A stretch of DNA of 64,000 nucleotides from an uncultured Paracoccaceae bacterium (GCA_947500775.1 CANMTD010000006.1:1-64000), one strand, 5' to 3'; shown: positions 33,173 through 42,543, counted from the first letter of the stretch. Made by a program: numbers and translations. Notes: generated from the letters alone by a model not told the origin.

Positions 33173-33925
33173 ATGACACTGGATGCACAAGTGGCGATCG
33201 TGACCGGGGCGGGGCGCAACGTTGGTGAAGCGACGGCCAGGCTTTTGGCAAAGGAAGGCGCCGCCGTCGCGGTGGTGGATCTGGACCGGGGCCGGGCGCA
33301 AAACGTGGCGGATAAGATCACTGCGGCGGGCGGCAAGGCCGCGGCCTTCGTCGCCGATGTGTCGCAAGAGGCGGATGTTCAAACGCTGATCCGCGACGTC
33401 TGCGCGACCTTCGGCAAGCTGACGATCCTGGTGAACAATGTCGCCATTAGCGACAACAAGACGATTCAGGAGGCGACGAAAGACGACTGGGACAGGGTGA
33501 TCGCCGTGACGCTGACCAGCACCTTTCTGATGGGCAAATACGGCGCCGAGCAGATGATCGAACAGGGCGAAGGCGGCCGGATCGTCAATGTCGGATCGAC
33601 CTCGGGGTTTTATGGGCGGCCCCGGGCCATTGCCTATACGACGGCAAAGGCCGGCGTCGCCAATCTGACGCGGTCGATGGCGATCCAACTGGCTGATTTC
33701 GACATTCGGGTGAACTGTGTCGTGCCGAACAAGGTGGGCTCGCCCGTGGGTAAGGAAAGTTTCGATCCGACGCGCAAGGTCAGGAACCTGCGCGACCGGC
33801 CAGGGCAGCCTGACGATCTGGCAAAGGCCATTCTGTTTCTGGTCTCGGACTCGTCGGATTTCATCGACGGAACCACCCTGTTCGTCGATGGCGGTGTATC
33901 GGCCCTGATGCCGGGCAGTGCGTAA
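33173..33925 (+). CDS. Short-chain dehydrogenase/reductase
   Basis: This 250-aa SDR has the cofactor loop 'TGAGRNVGEA' (11-20; slightly unusual in place of TGxxxGIG), 'NNVAISD' and the catalytic Ser142, Tyr155 and Lys159. It oxidises or reduces a hydroxyl/keto group with NAD(P)(H). GGGAAAG lies upstream of the ATG. As the last gene of the hyuAB-ABC run, it probably acts on a product of the imported compound. Confidence 0.88.
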   Translation: MTLDAQVAIVTGAGRNVGEATARLLAKEGAAVAVVDLDRGRAQNVADKITAAGGKAAAFVADVSQEADVQTLIRDVCATFGKLTILVNNVAISDNKTIQEATKDDWDRVIAVTLTSTFLMGKYGAEQMIEQGEGGRIVNVGSTSGFYGRPRAIAYTTAKAGVANLTRSMAIQLADFDIRVNCVVPNKVGSPVGKESFDPTRKVRNLRDRPGQPDDLAKAILFLVSDSSDFIDGTTLFVDGGVSALMPGSA

Positions 33926-34002
33926 GCGCGCGGTTTGGGTCTGTCGCCGGGCATGTCAAAACCGCTATGATCCAGCGAAACACAGGCGTGGGGTAGGTTT
34001 GG

Positions 34003-34938
34003 ATGGAAACCCGGGGGTTGCAGCTTTTTCTGTCGGTGGTGAAATTCGGAAGCATTTCCAAAGCATCCGAGACCATGAACATTGCCCAGCCCGCGCTGGG
34101 GCTGCAGATCAGAAAGCTTGAGGATGAACTTGGCATACCGCTGTTCGAACGCCATTCCCGCGGGGTGCGCCCGACCGAGGCGGGGCTGCTTTTGGCAAAA
34201 CACGCCGAGATCATTCTGCGTAACCTGGACAACGCCAAACAGGAGCTGACCGATTTCCGGGCCTTTCCCAGTGGCCATGTCGGGATCGGCCTGCCACCCA
34301 GCACGCAGGAAACCATCGCGCCCGAATTGTTCCGGATCATTTCGCAGGACTATCCGGCGATGAAGCTGACCATCCGCGAAGCGCTAAGTTACCCGCTGTT
34401 GCGGTATCTGAACAATTGGGAACTGGACGCGGCACTGGTCTTTGACGACAGGGCCGGACACAGCGAAGACGATCTGGTCTTCGAACCCCTGGCCAGCGAC
34501 CATCTGATGTTCGTCTATCCGCTGGAATGGCAGCGCGACAGCGCGCCGACCATCGGGTTTGCCGATATTCTGAAAGAAAAGCTGATCCTGTCGACGAAAC
34601 CCAATTTCATCCGGTCCGAGGTGGAACGTCTGGCGGCGGGGCTGCGCCTGACGCCCGCGATCATTCACGAAGTGGATTCCGTTTCGGCCATCCGGAATCT
34701 TGTCAGCAGCGGTCTGGGCTGTTCGATCATGCCGCGCGGGGCGGTTGCCAGCCCGGTCTATGCCGACAGGATCGGGGTGAAACGCATTGTCGAACCGGAA
34801 ATCAAACGGTTGCTGCATCTGACCTATTCCCGGACGCGGCCGTTTTCCAATGCCGCGGAAACGGCAAAGGATGTGCTGCGCCAGATCGTGCTGGCCGAAA
34901 TCGCGAAACCGCACAGTGACTGGCAGTCCGTGGCCTGA
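34003..34938 (+). CDS. LysR-family transcriptional regulator
   Basis: This 311-aa LysR protein has a recognition region 'SETMNIAQPALGLQIRKLED' closely matching that of the LysR at 434. The effector domain follows ('GFADILKEKLILSTKPNF', 'VSAIRNLVSSGLGCSIMPRG'). It lies downstream of the hyuAB-ABC-SDR set in the same direction and is convergent with the TRAP permease gene. It probably controls one of these neighbours. Confidence 0.88.
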   Translation: METRGLQLFLSVVKFGSISKASETMNIAQPALGLQIRKLEDELGIPLFERHSRGVRPTEAGLLLAKHAEIILRNLDNAKQELTDFRAFPSGHVGIGLPPSTQETIAPELFRIISQDYPAMKLTIREALSYPLLRYLNNWELDAALVFDDRAGHSEDDLVFEPLASDHLMFVYPLEWQRDSAPTIGFADILKEKLILSTKPNFIRSEVERLAAGLRLTPAIIHEVDSVSAIRNLVSSGLGCSIMPRGAVASPVYADRIGVKRIVEPEIKRLLHLTYSRTRPFSNAAETAKDVLRQIVLAEIAKPHSDWQSVA

Positions 34939-34939
34939 T

Positions 34940-36829
34940 TCAGCCCGGTTTGCGGCGGGCCGTCGCCTTTGACAGCGACAGCACAAAGGCCACCGCGACG
35001 ACAAAGCCGACCGTCTGGATCAACAGCCCGTTGAACAGCAATGCCCGCGGGACAAGCAGCCCGGCGCCCAGGGCCAGCAGGATTGCCCTTTGGCCGGGGC
35101 CCAAGGCCCGCACCAATCGCCCCACGATGCCGGCGGACACCAGAAACACACCCAGTGTTGCAAAGGCCAGGCTGATCAGGTTCTCCACCGCCGTATCCCG
35201 CAGCAACAGGGACGGGGAATAGACGAAGACAAACGGAATGATGAACGCGGGCCACCCGATCCGCACGGAGGTCATCGCCGTTCTCAGCGCGCTGGCCCCG
35301 GATATGCTGGCCGCCGCGAATGCGGCCACGGCGACGGGGGGCGAAATCATCGACAGCATTCCGAAATAGAAAATGAAGAAATGCGCCGCAATCGGTTCGA
35401 CCCCCAGTTCGATCAGCGGCGGCGCGGCCAGCGTGGCGACCAGCAGATAGATCCCGGTGGTCGGCATCCCCATCCCAAGCACGATGCAGATCAGGGCCGT
35501 CAGCACCAGCAGCAGGATCAGGCTGTCTTTTCCGATGCTGACCAGAAGGAATGTCAGACCAAAGCCAAGGCCGGTCACCTGCAATATCCCGATGACAAGG
35601 CCCGCAACCGCGCCGATGACCAGAATTTCGACCGAGGCGTGGCCTGTGCTGATGAAGGACCGCCAGATCGTGCGAATATCTATGCGCTGCCCCTTGTACC
35701 CGAACAGCAGGTTCAGGATCACCACGATGACCGCAGCCCAGATCGCCGCCTCGGCCGGGGACCGGTTCAGCCAGAACAGCGCGCCGATCAGAACCGCAAA
35801 GGGGATCGGGAAATACCAGCCCTGTCGCATGATGTGGGACAGCCGGGGAATCTGGTCTGACGGGACCGGCGGGATGTTCTGTTTGCGCGCCTCAAGATCG
35901 GCCTGCACAAGGACCGCCCAGAAAAACAGGAACGACGGCACAATCGCGGCAACGACGACGGTGGTATAGGGCAGCTCCAGAAACTCGGCCATCAAGAAGG
36001 CTGCGGCCCCCATGACCGGCGGCATCATCTGTCCGCCGGTCGAGGCGACCGCCTCGAACGACGCGGCCATGCGGGCGCTGAACCCGCTTTGTTTCATCAA
36101 CGGAATGGTGATGACGCCGGTCGAGGCCACATTGGCGACGGCGCTGCCGGAAATCGACCCGAACAGGGCAGAAGAAACGATAGAGATTTTCGCCGACCCG
36201 CCAACCGTGCGCCCGACCAAGGCGGCGGACAGATCGGTGAACCATTGCGATCCCCCGGTGGCCAGCAGGAAGCCGCCAAAAAGGATATAGACCACGACGA
36301 TATTCACGACGATCGTCAACGGGGTGCCAAGCATTGCGGTGCTGTCGATGGCCAGATAGCCGAACAATTCGCGCAATGGCATCGCGCGCCCCTGCAGAAC
36401 CCCGGGGATTTTATCGGCCAGCAGCGCATACAGAATGAAGGCCACGACAACCAGAACAAGGCTTGTCCCGGTCTTGCGCCGAAGAACCTCTAGCAACAGC
36501 GGAATGATGCAAAGACCCAGCAGGGTGATCTCTTGCTCATGCGCGAAGAAATTGGATGAAATTTCGGGATAGCGCCAGGTGGCCCAGAAGGTGGCGGCGA
36601 TGCTGATCCCGGCGAAAAATGCGTCGCTGGCAAACCGCACCCCGCTGCGCGGGATAAAAAGAAACCCAAGCGCCAGCGCCAGCCCGAGGATTGTCAGCGT
36701 CACCTGTTCGGGCAGCACCAGCCAGCCCAGTTTTTGAAACAGGTTTCCCGACGCCGCCAGCGCCAATGCGGTGATGCTGATGGCAAGAAAGCCCCTGATA
36801 TGGGCAATCGGACCTCGGGAAGGGTTCAT
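34940..36829 (-). CDS. TRAP transporter fused permease (DctQM, 4TM/12TM)
   Basis: The 629-aa fused small and large TRAP permease contains 'GSISGSAVANVASTGVITIPLM', 'GGQMMPPVMGAAAFLMAEFL' and 'LGMGMPTTGIYLLVATLAAPPL', the conserved DctM core. The ATG at 36829 has AGGA 8 bp upstream; a TTG ten codons earlier is less likely. It works with the TAXI binding protein encoded just upstream and imports an organic acid by a sodium gradient. The stop lies 1 bp from the convergent lysR stop. Confidence 0.93.
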   Translation of the reverse strand: MNPSRGPIAHIRGFLAISITALALAASGNLFQKLGWLVLPEQVTLTILGLALALGFLFIPRSGVRFASDAFFAGISIAATFWATWRYPEISSNFFAHEQEITLLGLCIIPLLLEVLRRKTGTSLVLVVVAFILYALLADKIPGVLQGRAMPLRELFGYLAIDSTAMLGTPLTIVVNIVVVYILFGGFLLATGGSQWFTDLSAALVGRTVGGSAKISIVSSALFGSISGSAVANVASTGVITIPLMKQSGFSARMAASFEAVASTGGQMMPPVMGAAAFLMAEFLELPYTTVVVAAIVPSFLFFWAVLVQADLEARKQNIPPVPSDQIPRLSHIMRQGWYFPIPFAVLIGALFWLNRSPAEAAIWAAVIVVILNLLFGYKGQRIDIRTIWRSFISTGHASVEILVIGAVAGLVIGILQVTGLGFGLTFLLVSIGKDSLILLLVLTALICIVLGMGMPTTGIYLLVATLAAPPLIELGVEPIAAHFFIFYFGMLSMISPPVAVAAFAAASISGASALRTAMTSVRIGWPAFIIPFVFVYSPSLLLRDTAVENLISLAFATLGVFLVSAGIVGRLVRALGPGQRAILLALGAGLLVPRALLFNGLLIQTVGFVVAVAFVLSLSKATARRKPG

Positions 36830-36915
36830 TCTGGTGATCCTGACGGGAAGGGTGTTCAACGAAAAGGGTCTGACCGCCGATCACGACAACCGGCGGCCGC
36901 AGAGGGGGTGATGCC

Positions 36916-37854
36916 TTATTTGGCCAGACCCAGCTCTTTATAAAGCTTCATGGCGCCGGGATGATAGTCCAGCCCGTGATCGGCCGCGATCCGCGCGGTC
37001 TGATAGCCTTTCCACAGCGGGCCCGATGCCTTCAACTCGGCCTCGCTGTCGACAAGCGCTTTGGCGACCGCATAGACGACATCATCGGGGACATCCTTGT
37101 TCGCGAACAGTACCGTGTCATAGGCGTGCAGGTTGGTCGGGGCCAGAATCCCGTTGAACCCGGTCGCCGGGTCGACAGAGCGGATTTCGGTTTTTGGCAA
37201 CCGGCCCAGCAGCACGTCGTTTTCGTCCAGCGAAATGAACCGGATGCCGCCGGAAACGGTCGCGTCCATTTCGCGAACCGCCGCCGATCCCGCCGCCGCG
37301 ATAACCGCGTCAAGATCGCCCTGTTTGAAGGCGGCCCAGCTTTTGGGCAGGCTGGCAACGGGAACGGGCACCACATCGTCCATGCTTAGCCCGGCGCCGG
37401 CCAAAAACCCGTCCCAGAACGTGCGGAACAGGGGCGAGGCGGTGTATTGCGCGGGCACCCGTTTGCCTTTCAGGTCGGCCACGCTGTGGATATCGGAATT
37501 CGCGGCAACGATGACGCCCTGCACGAAAGGCGTCAAAGTGGCGACAATGCGCAGGTTTTCATGCGCTGTGCCCTCGGACATCCCGGTGCCGGATGTGGCC
37601 ATGTAATATTGCATGGCGTTGGAAATACCGAATTCGATCCGGCCCAGATCGGCGCCGCTGATATATTGCTGCGTCCCGGCCATGGCCTGGGGGCGCATCT
37701 GGTAATCCGATTTGGTCGATACGGCGCTGGAAACGGCGTTGCTAAGCTGTGCCACCGCGCCGCCTTTTGTCGATCCGATGCTCAGGACCTGAGCGTTGGC
37801 CACCGTGCTTGCGGCCAACAGCACCGCTGCGGCAAGTCTGGTTTTAAGAAACAT
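36916..37854 (-). CDS. TRAP transporter substrate-binding protein, TAXI family
   Basis: This 312-aa protein has a signal peptide ('MFLKTRLAAAVLLAASTVANA') and then 'IGSTKGGAVAQLSNAVS' and 'ADLGRIEFGISNAMQYY', typical of TAXI solute receptors. GGGAGGAAA lies before the ATG. It is encoded between the amidohydrolase and the fused permease and delivers the substrate to the latter. Confidence 0.9.
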   Translation of the reverse strand: MFLKTRLAAAVLLAASTVANAQVLSIGSTKGGAVAQLSNAVSSAVSTKSDYQMRPQAMAGTQQYISGADLGRIEFGISNAMQYYMATSGTGMSEGTAHENLRIVATLTPFVQGVIVAANSDIHSVADLKGKRVPAQYTASPLFRTFWDGFLAGAGLSMDDVVPVPVASLPKSWAAFKQGDLDAVIAAAGSAAVREMDATVSGGIRFISLDENDVLLGRLPKTEIRSVDPATGFNGILAPTNLHAYDTVLFANKDVPDDVVYAVAKALVDSEAELKASGPLWKGYQTARIAADHGLDYHPGAMKLYKELGLAK

Positions 37855-37882
37855 GTTTTCCTCCCTGTTTCGGTGTCTTGCT

Positions 37883-38905
37883 TTACGCGTCCTGCGGCAA
37901 CCCAAAGAGCGTTTGGGCATTCCTGAAGCAGATTTTTTCGTAATCCTCGGACGGCATATCGATCGATTCCAGAACCTTGATCGTGTCGCGGATATAGCCG
38001 GGGCCCCGTTCCGGATCGAACGGCGAATCCGAGGCGAAAAGCACGCGGTCCGCCCCGAAAAAATCGATCCCGCAGACCGTCGCCGGACGGGACCCGAAAG
38101 CGGCGGTATCGGCATAGAAATCCTTGAAATAATCGAACGGGCGTTTCTTGAGCCGGGCCAGAACCGGGCCGTAATCTTCGTCGGTCGTGCGTTTGCCAAG
38201 CTGATCCCAGCCCGGCCCGACGCGCCCTTCGAAAAAAGGCACCATCGCGCCCATGTGATGGGCCAGAACCTTGAGATTTGGCAACCTGTCCATCATCCCC
38301 GAAAACACCAGCCGCGCCATCGCCGCGCTGGTTTCATAGGGCCAGCCAAAGGTCCACCAGATTTCATATTTCGATTTATCTTCCGAGGCATAGTCAGGCA
38401 TCGACGCCCCGCGCGACGGATGCAGAAACACCGGGCGGTCATATCTTTCGGCCATTTCAAAGACGGCAAAGAATTCGTCGTCATCCAGCGGTCTGCCGTT
38501 GATGTTGGTGTGAATTTGCAGGCCATTGGCCCCAAGATCCTTGAACGCGCGTTCGGCCTCATCCGCCGCGTTGGGTGAATTCATGGGCAAAGACGCCAGA
38601 AACCCGACAAAGCGGTCGGGATGTTTGGCGACCAGTTCGGCTTGACCGTCGTTTCCAAGGCGGGCCAGTTCCTCGGTCTGGGCCGGGGTGCCAAGCGATT
38701 CAAGTGGCGGCATGCCCAGCGAAATCACCTGCGTGTAGTCATGATGGCTGAACTGATCCATCACGCGAAAGCGTTCATCAAGGTCATAGATGGCCGGAAC
38801 ACCGCGCATGCGGGACCCGATATCTTTTGCCGTGCCCTCTGACTTTTGCATGGCATCCCAAAGCGGCTTTGGGAAAAAATGGTTGAAGGCGTCGATATAT
38901 CGCAA
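37883..38905 (-). CDS. ACMSD-like amidohydrolase, possible decarboxylase
   Basis: The 340-aa amidohydrolase superfamily protein has 'FLHPSRGAS', 'VLAHHMGAMVPFFEGR' and 'VLFASDSPFDPE', as in aminocarboxymuconate-semialdehyde decarboxylase and gamma-resorcylate decarboxylase. The usual N-terminal HxH is 'FNH', so one metal ligand appears changed. The start is a TTG with GGAGAG 6 bp upstream; the open frame before it lacks a better signal. It is first in the operon with the TRAP genes, so it probably acts on the TRAP substrate, perhaps by decarboxylating an aromatic acid. Confidence 0.82.
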   Translation of the reverse strand: MRYIDAFNHFFPKPLWDAMQKSEGTAKDIGSRMRGVPAIYDLDERFRVMDQFSHHDYTQVISLGMPPLESLGTPAQTEELARLGNDGQAELVAKHPDRFVGFLASLPMNSPNAADEAERAFKDLGANGLQIHTNINGRPLDDDEFFAVFEMAERYDRPVFLHPSRGASMPDYASEDKSKYEIWWTFGWPYETSAAMARLVFSGMMDRLPNLKVLAHHMGAMVPFFEGRVGPGWDQLGKRTTDEDYGPVLARLKKRPFDYFKDFYADTAAFGSRPATVCGIDFFGADRVLFASDSPFDPERGPGYIRDTIKVLESIDMPSEDYEKICFRNAQTLFGLPQDA

Positions 38906-38981
38906 AGGGTCTCTCCATCTGAAATTCCGCCAAATGCTAGCCACCGGCGCGGATGGGGACAAAGACCGTTTACCTTTAGCA

Positions 38982-39000
38982 ATATAAGAAATAATTATAT
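38982..39000. promoter_or_regulatory. LysR-type palindrome in a divergent promoter
   Basis: ATATAAGAAATAATTATAT has perfect 6-bp arms and the T-N11-A form of a LysR box. It lies 21 bp upstream of the lysR at 39021 and 77 bp upstream of the amidohydrolase-TRAP operon. Confidence 0.6.
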
Positions 39001-39020
39001 CACTATTGGGGGGGATGGTG

Positions 39021-39944
39021 ATGAATCTGCGTCAGCTAAGATATTTCCAAAGCGTTGTGCGCACCGGCAGCCAGACCGTGGCCAGCCGGGAAATGGGGGT
39101 GTCGCAGCCCGCCCTTGGGGTGCAGGTGCGGGCGCTGGAAACCGAACTTGGCACCGCGCTGTTTCACCGCAAAAGCCGCGGCATGGAACTGACCGAGGCG
39201 GGCAAGGAATTCAGCCCGCAGGTTGACGATATCCTGGCCCGTCTGGACATGGCAAAAGAGTCTGTCCAGCGTTTCGCCAACAACCAGAAATCCGACATCC
39301 GGATGGGGATGCCGCCGACGCCGGGCAAGGCGTTGCTGCCGTCGTTTCTGACCGAATGGGGCCGCCGGGACCGGGCCAGGCTGATCGTACACGAAGGGTT
39401 GTCTTTCGACCTGCTGTCGCGGGTGCGCGACGGGGCGCTGGATTATGCGTTTTGCTATGATCCGCCACGCGACGCGCTGCTTGAAACGCTGCCGCTGTTT
39501 CATGAAGAGCTTGTCCTGATCGGCCCCCCGGACAAGATGCGCGGCAAGGAACCGGCCCTGTCGTTTTGCGATCTTGCGCGACTGCCGCTTATTCTGGATT
39601 CCAAGAACCAGATCACCCGGGTTCTGCTGGAGTCGATGGCCGAAGCCGAAGGCATCGCGCTGAATGTCGTCATGGAGGTCGAGGCGGTCAACCTGAAGCG
39701 CGAGTTGATGGAAAGCCTGCGCGCCTTTTCCATCGTGCCCTTCGGGCTGTTTTCCGATGACATCGCCAATGGCCGATTTGCCATCAGGTCCATCGTGAAC
39801 CCGCCGATCACCCGCACGCTGTGTCTTGTGAATCGGCGCAACGGGCGGCATGGGGCGCATAAAGAGCTGGTCGCGATCCTGTTGAAGATACTGTCGGACA
39901 AGATCGGGACGCAGTTGAACTGGCGTGCGGTTGATCCGGCCTAG
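39021..39944 (+). CDS. LysR-family transcriptional regulator
   Basis: This 307-aa LysR protein has the wHTH 'GSQTVASREMGVSQPALGVQ' and an effector domain with 'DIRMGMPPTPGKALLPSF' and 'LRAFSIVPFGLF'. The ATG at 39021 follows a run of eight G; ATG 39015 in the same frame is also possible. It is divergent from the amidohydrolase-TRAP operon with a LysR box between, so it most likely regulates that operon. Confidence 0.88.
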   Translation: MNLRQLRYFQSVVRTGSQTVASREMGVSQPALGVQVRALETELGTALFHRKSRGMELTEAGKEFSPQVDDILARLDMAKESVQRFANNQKSDIRMGMPPTPGKALLPSFLTEWGRRDRARLIVHEGLSFDLLSRVRDGALDYAFCYDPPRDALLETLPLFHEELVLIGPPDKMRGKEPALSFCDLARLPLILDSKNQITRVLLESMAEAEGIALNVVMEVEAVNLKRELMESLRAFSIVPFGLFSDDIANGRFAIRSIVNPPITRTLCLVNRRNGRHGAHKELVAILLKILSDKIGTQLNWRAVDPA

Positions 39945-40693
39945 GATGCGGGGTCTTTCCTAAGGCTTTGGGAAATATCCTGCGCCGTGTCCGCAACGGT
40001 TTCGCCAAGCGTGTGAATGCCTTCGGCGGTCACGTTTCCGGCCGGAAGGGTCAGGCTGAAACTGCCGGTGATATCGCCGCGTTCATCAAACAGCGGGGCG
40101 GCAATGCCGACGACACCGGGGGTCACCTGACCTTCGGTCGCGTGCCAGCCTGCCGCGCGAATGGCGCCAAGCGATTGGCGCACAGCGGCCAGATCATCGC
40201 CCAGACCCGCATCGCGGAACGATGCCGCGTTTGGTGTGTAAAGGCGGTTAAGCTGATAGGCGGACAGATGCGCAAGGATGACCTGCGACGCGGCCCCCCG
40301 AAAGATCGGGCGCGCCTTGCCCCGTTCGTAACTGCTGTGAATCTCGGTCGTGGCCGTGTGTTGAAAGACGCAAAGCACCTTGTCCGAATAGCGGCGGCAC
40401 AGCAGGCCAACGCAGGCGTTCGCCTCGGCAAGTTCGGTCAGAACCGGCCCGGCAAGGCGGATCAGCGGATCGGTGACCCGGATCAGATAATCAAATTCGA
40501 CAAACCGCGACCCCAAACTGTAGCCGCGCCCGGGAAAGGTCGTCAGCAACCCCGCGTCGGTCAGGGTTTTCAGATAGCGATAGAGCGTCGATTTGCTGTG
40601 CCCGAGTGCGGCGTGAATCTCCTCCAACTCCCAATTGGGTTTTTCCTGGGAAAACAGATCGAGAATCTGAATAAGCCGCTCGTGGCGCTGCAT
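39941..40693 (-). CDS. IclR-family transcriptional regulator
   Basis: This 250-aa IclR protein has a wHTH ('LEEIHAALGHSKSTLYRYLKTL') and an effector domain ending 'GIHTLGETVADTAQDISQSL'. CAGGAGG precedes the ATG at 40693. Its stop overlaps the convergent lysR stop. It is divergent from the flavin hydroxylase gene. Paired AT-rich elements with AAAATTC and AAAATTA ends, at 40771 and 42518, are likely operators. Confidence 0.9.
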   Translation of the reverse strand: MQRHERLIQILDLFSQEKPNWELEEIHAALGHSKSTLYRYLKTLTDAGLLTTFPGRGYSLGSRFVEFDYLIRVTDPLIRLAGPVLTELAEANACVGLLCRRYSDKVLCVFQHTATTEIHSSYERGKARPIFRGAASQVILAHLSAYQLNRLYTPNAASFRDAGLGDDLAAVRQSLGAIRAAGWHATEGQVTPGVVGIAAPLFDERGDITGSFSLTLPAGNVTAEGIHTLGETVADTAQDISQSLRKDPAS

Positions 40694-40770
40694 TGTGTGG
40701 CCTCCTGCCGGTGCTGGGGTGAAAATGGAACAAAGCCGGGGTCGGGGCAATGTGGATCGCAACGAGATTT

Positions 40771-40796
40771 AAAATTCTCATATAATGATAAAATTA
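40771..40796. promoter_or_regulatory. Putative IclR operator 1
   Basis: This 26-bp element begins AAAATTCTC and ends AAAATTA. It recurs with the same ends and length at 42518. It lies 78 bp upstream of iclR and 62 bp upstream of the hydroxylase. Confidence 0.5.
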
Positions 40797-40858
40797 GTTG
40801 ATTAATGCGCCCGTGACAGTAGGGTCGCCCAGCGTGTTGCCACCTGACGGAGAGATGA

Positions 40859-42511
40859 ATGCAAACGGACGTTCTGATTGTCGGCGCCGGACCAGTGGGT
40901 CTGGTTCTTGCCATCGCCCTTGGCCAAAAGGGCGTGCGCTGTACGCTTGTGGAAAAGAAAGACGCGCCGGAATTCCTGCCCAAGATGGAACGCTGCAACG
41001 CGCGGACGATGGAAATTTTCCGCCGTATGGGCATTGCCGACAAGATACGCGCCGCCGGGCTGGACGCCGATGTGCCGATGGATGTTTTCGTCGTCACCAA
41101 GATGACAGAGGCGCCGTTGCTGCGTCTGGAATACCCGTCGGTCAGCAAGGCGCAGGCGGAAATTGCGGCCACCGAGGACAGTTCGCAACCTGCCGAGGCG
41201 TATCAGCTTGTGTCGCAATACACGCTGGAACCGCTGTTGAAGGACATCGCTGAGGCGTTGCCTTCGGTCAGGGTCATGTATGGCGTCGAATTCGAAGGCC
41301 AGCATCAGGATCAGAACGGTGTCACGGCGCATCTGCGCCGGGCAGACGGAACCCCGATGACGGTGGAGGCAAACTATCTGGTTGGCTGCGATGGCGGGGC
41401 CAGCCTGGTGCGCAAATCGCTGGATATTTCGCTGCGCGGCGAAGGCAATCTGTTGAAGCTGCGCCAGGCGCTTTATCGCTGCGACGATCTGTTTGGCAGG
41501 CTGCCGCTTGGTGACGGGCCGGGGCAGGGGCGGCATTACCACGTGGCTGACAATCAGGCCTCGTTCCTGATCATGCAGGATTCGACCAAGCACTGGACCC
41601 TGCACGCGGTGGTCGAGGACGACGCGGCGATGGCGCGCCAGTTCGAACAGGTTGTCGGCGCCCCCGTGGATTACGAAATGCTGTATGTCGGCGAATGGAA
41701 GCAGAACCTGTTGCTGGCCGATCGTTATGGCGAGGGGCGCATTTTCCTTGCCGGGGATTCCGCGCATCTGGTCATTCCGACGGGCGGGCTGGGTATGAAC
41801 ACCGGGGTCGGGGACGCGATTGATCTGGCGTGGAAACTGGCCGCCACCCTGCAGGGCTGGGCCGGGCCAAATCTGCTGCGATCCTATGAAATTGAACGTC
41901 GCCAGATCGGCGACCGCAATATCGGCGCCTCAAGATACGCGTCGACCGGGCGGCGGAAATGGCGGGGGCAGTGGCAGCCGGGGTTCACCGACGACACGCC
42001 CGAGGGCGCGGCCAAGCGTCGGAACCTGGCGGATGTCGCGGATGTCGAACAGCGCAAGACCAACGAAATGATCGGGGCCGAACTGGGATACCGCTATGTC
42101 GACAGCCCGGTGATCTGGGATGAACCCGGCGGGCCCGAGGCGTTGTTTCGGACCTATGACCCGACCGCGTGGACCGGCGTGCGGTTCCCGCATGTGTGGA
42201 TTTCCAAAGGTGTTTCTATTCACGACGTGATCGGGGACGGGTTCACGCTGGTCTGTTTCGGCGCGGGGGATGCGGCTGATCCGTTGAAAAGGGCCTTTTC
42301 GGCCCGTGGGTTACCCTTGGAAATCAAAACCTTCCCAGACGACCGCCTGCGCGCGATCTATGGCCGGGATTATTTCCTGCTGCGCCCCGATTTGCACATC
42401 GCCTGGCGCGGCAATGCGCTGGACGTTGATGCCGATACCCTTGCCGCGTTGGTCAGCGGTCATCACGTCGGCCATATGTCCCGATGCCACGATGCAAACG
42501 CGGCTGCCTGA
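40859..42511 (+). CDS. FAD-dependent aromatic hydroxylase (PheA/MhpA/TfdB family)
   Basis: This 550-aa flavoprotein monooxygenase has the FAD motif 'GAGPVG' (9-14), the second FAD motif 'GRIFLAGDSAHLVIPTGGLGMNTGVGDA'-type region, and a C-terminal thioredoxin-like domain, as in phenol and hydroxyphenylpropionate hydroxylases. It would use NAD(P)H and O2 to hydroxylate a phenolic acid. GGAGAG lies before the ATG. The class II aldolase downstream and the pca genes beyond suggest that the product feeds into ring cleavage. Confidence 0.92.
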   Translation: MQTDVLIVGAGPVGLVLAIALGQKGVRCTLVEKKDAPEFLPKMERCNARTMEIFRRMGIADKIRAAGLDADVPMDVFVVTKMTEAPLLRLEYPSVSKAQAEIAATEDSSQPAEAYQLVSQYTLEPLLKDIAEALPSVRVMYGVEFEGQHQDQNGVTAHLRRADGTPMTVEANYLVGCDGGASLVRKSLDISLRGEGNLLKLRQALYRCDDLFGRLPLGDGPGQGRHYHVADNQASFLIMQDSTKHWTLHAVVEDDAAMARQFEQVVGAPVDYEMLYVGEWKQNLLLADRYGEGRIFLAGDSAHLVIPTGGLGMNTGVGDAIDLAWKLAATLQGWAGPNLLRSYEIERRQIGDRNIGASRYASTGRRKWRGQWQPGFTDDTPEGAAKRRNLADVADVEQRKTNEMIGAELGYRYVDSPVIWDEPGGPEALFRTYDPTAWTGVRFPHVWISKGVSIHDVIGDGFTLVCFGAGDAADPLKRAFSARGLPLEIKTFPDDRLRAIYGRDYFLLRPDLHIAWRGNALDVDADTLAALVSGHHVGHMSRCHDANAAA

Positions 42512-42517
42512 TCAGTC

Positions 42518-42543
42518 AAAATTCCCGATATATAGGAAAATTA
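42518..42543. promoter_or_regulatory. Putative IclR operator 2
   Basis: This 26-bp element begins AAAATTCCC and ends GGAAAATTA. It matches the ends and length of the element at 40771 and contains TTCC-N9-GGAA symmetry. It sits 79 bp upstream of the class II aldolase start. Confidence 0.5.
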
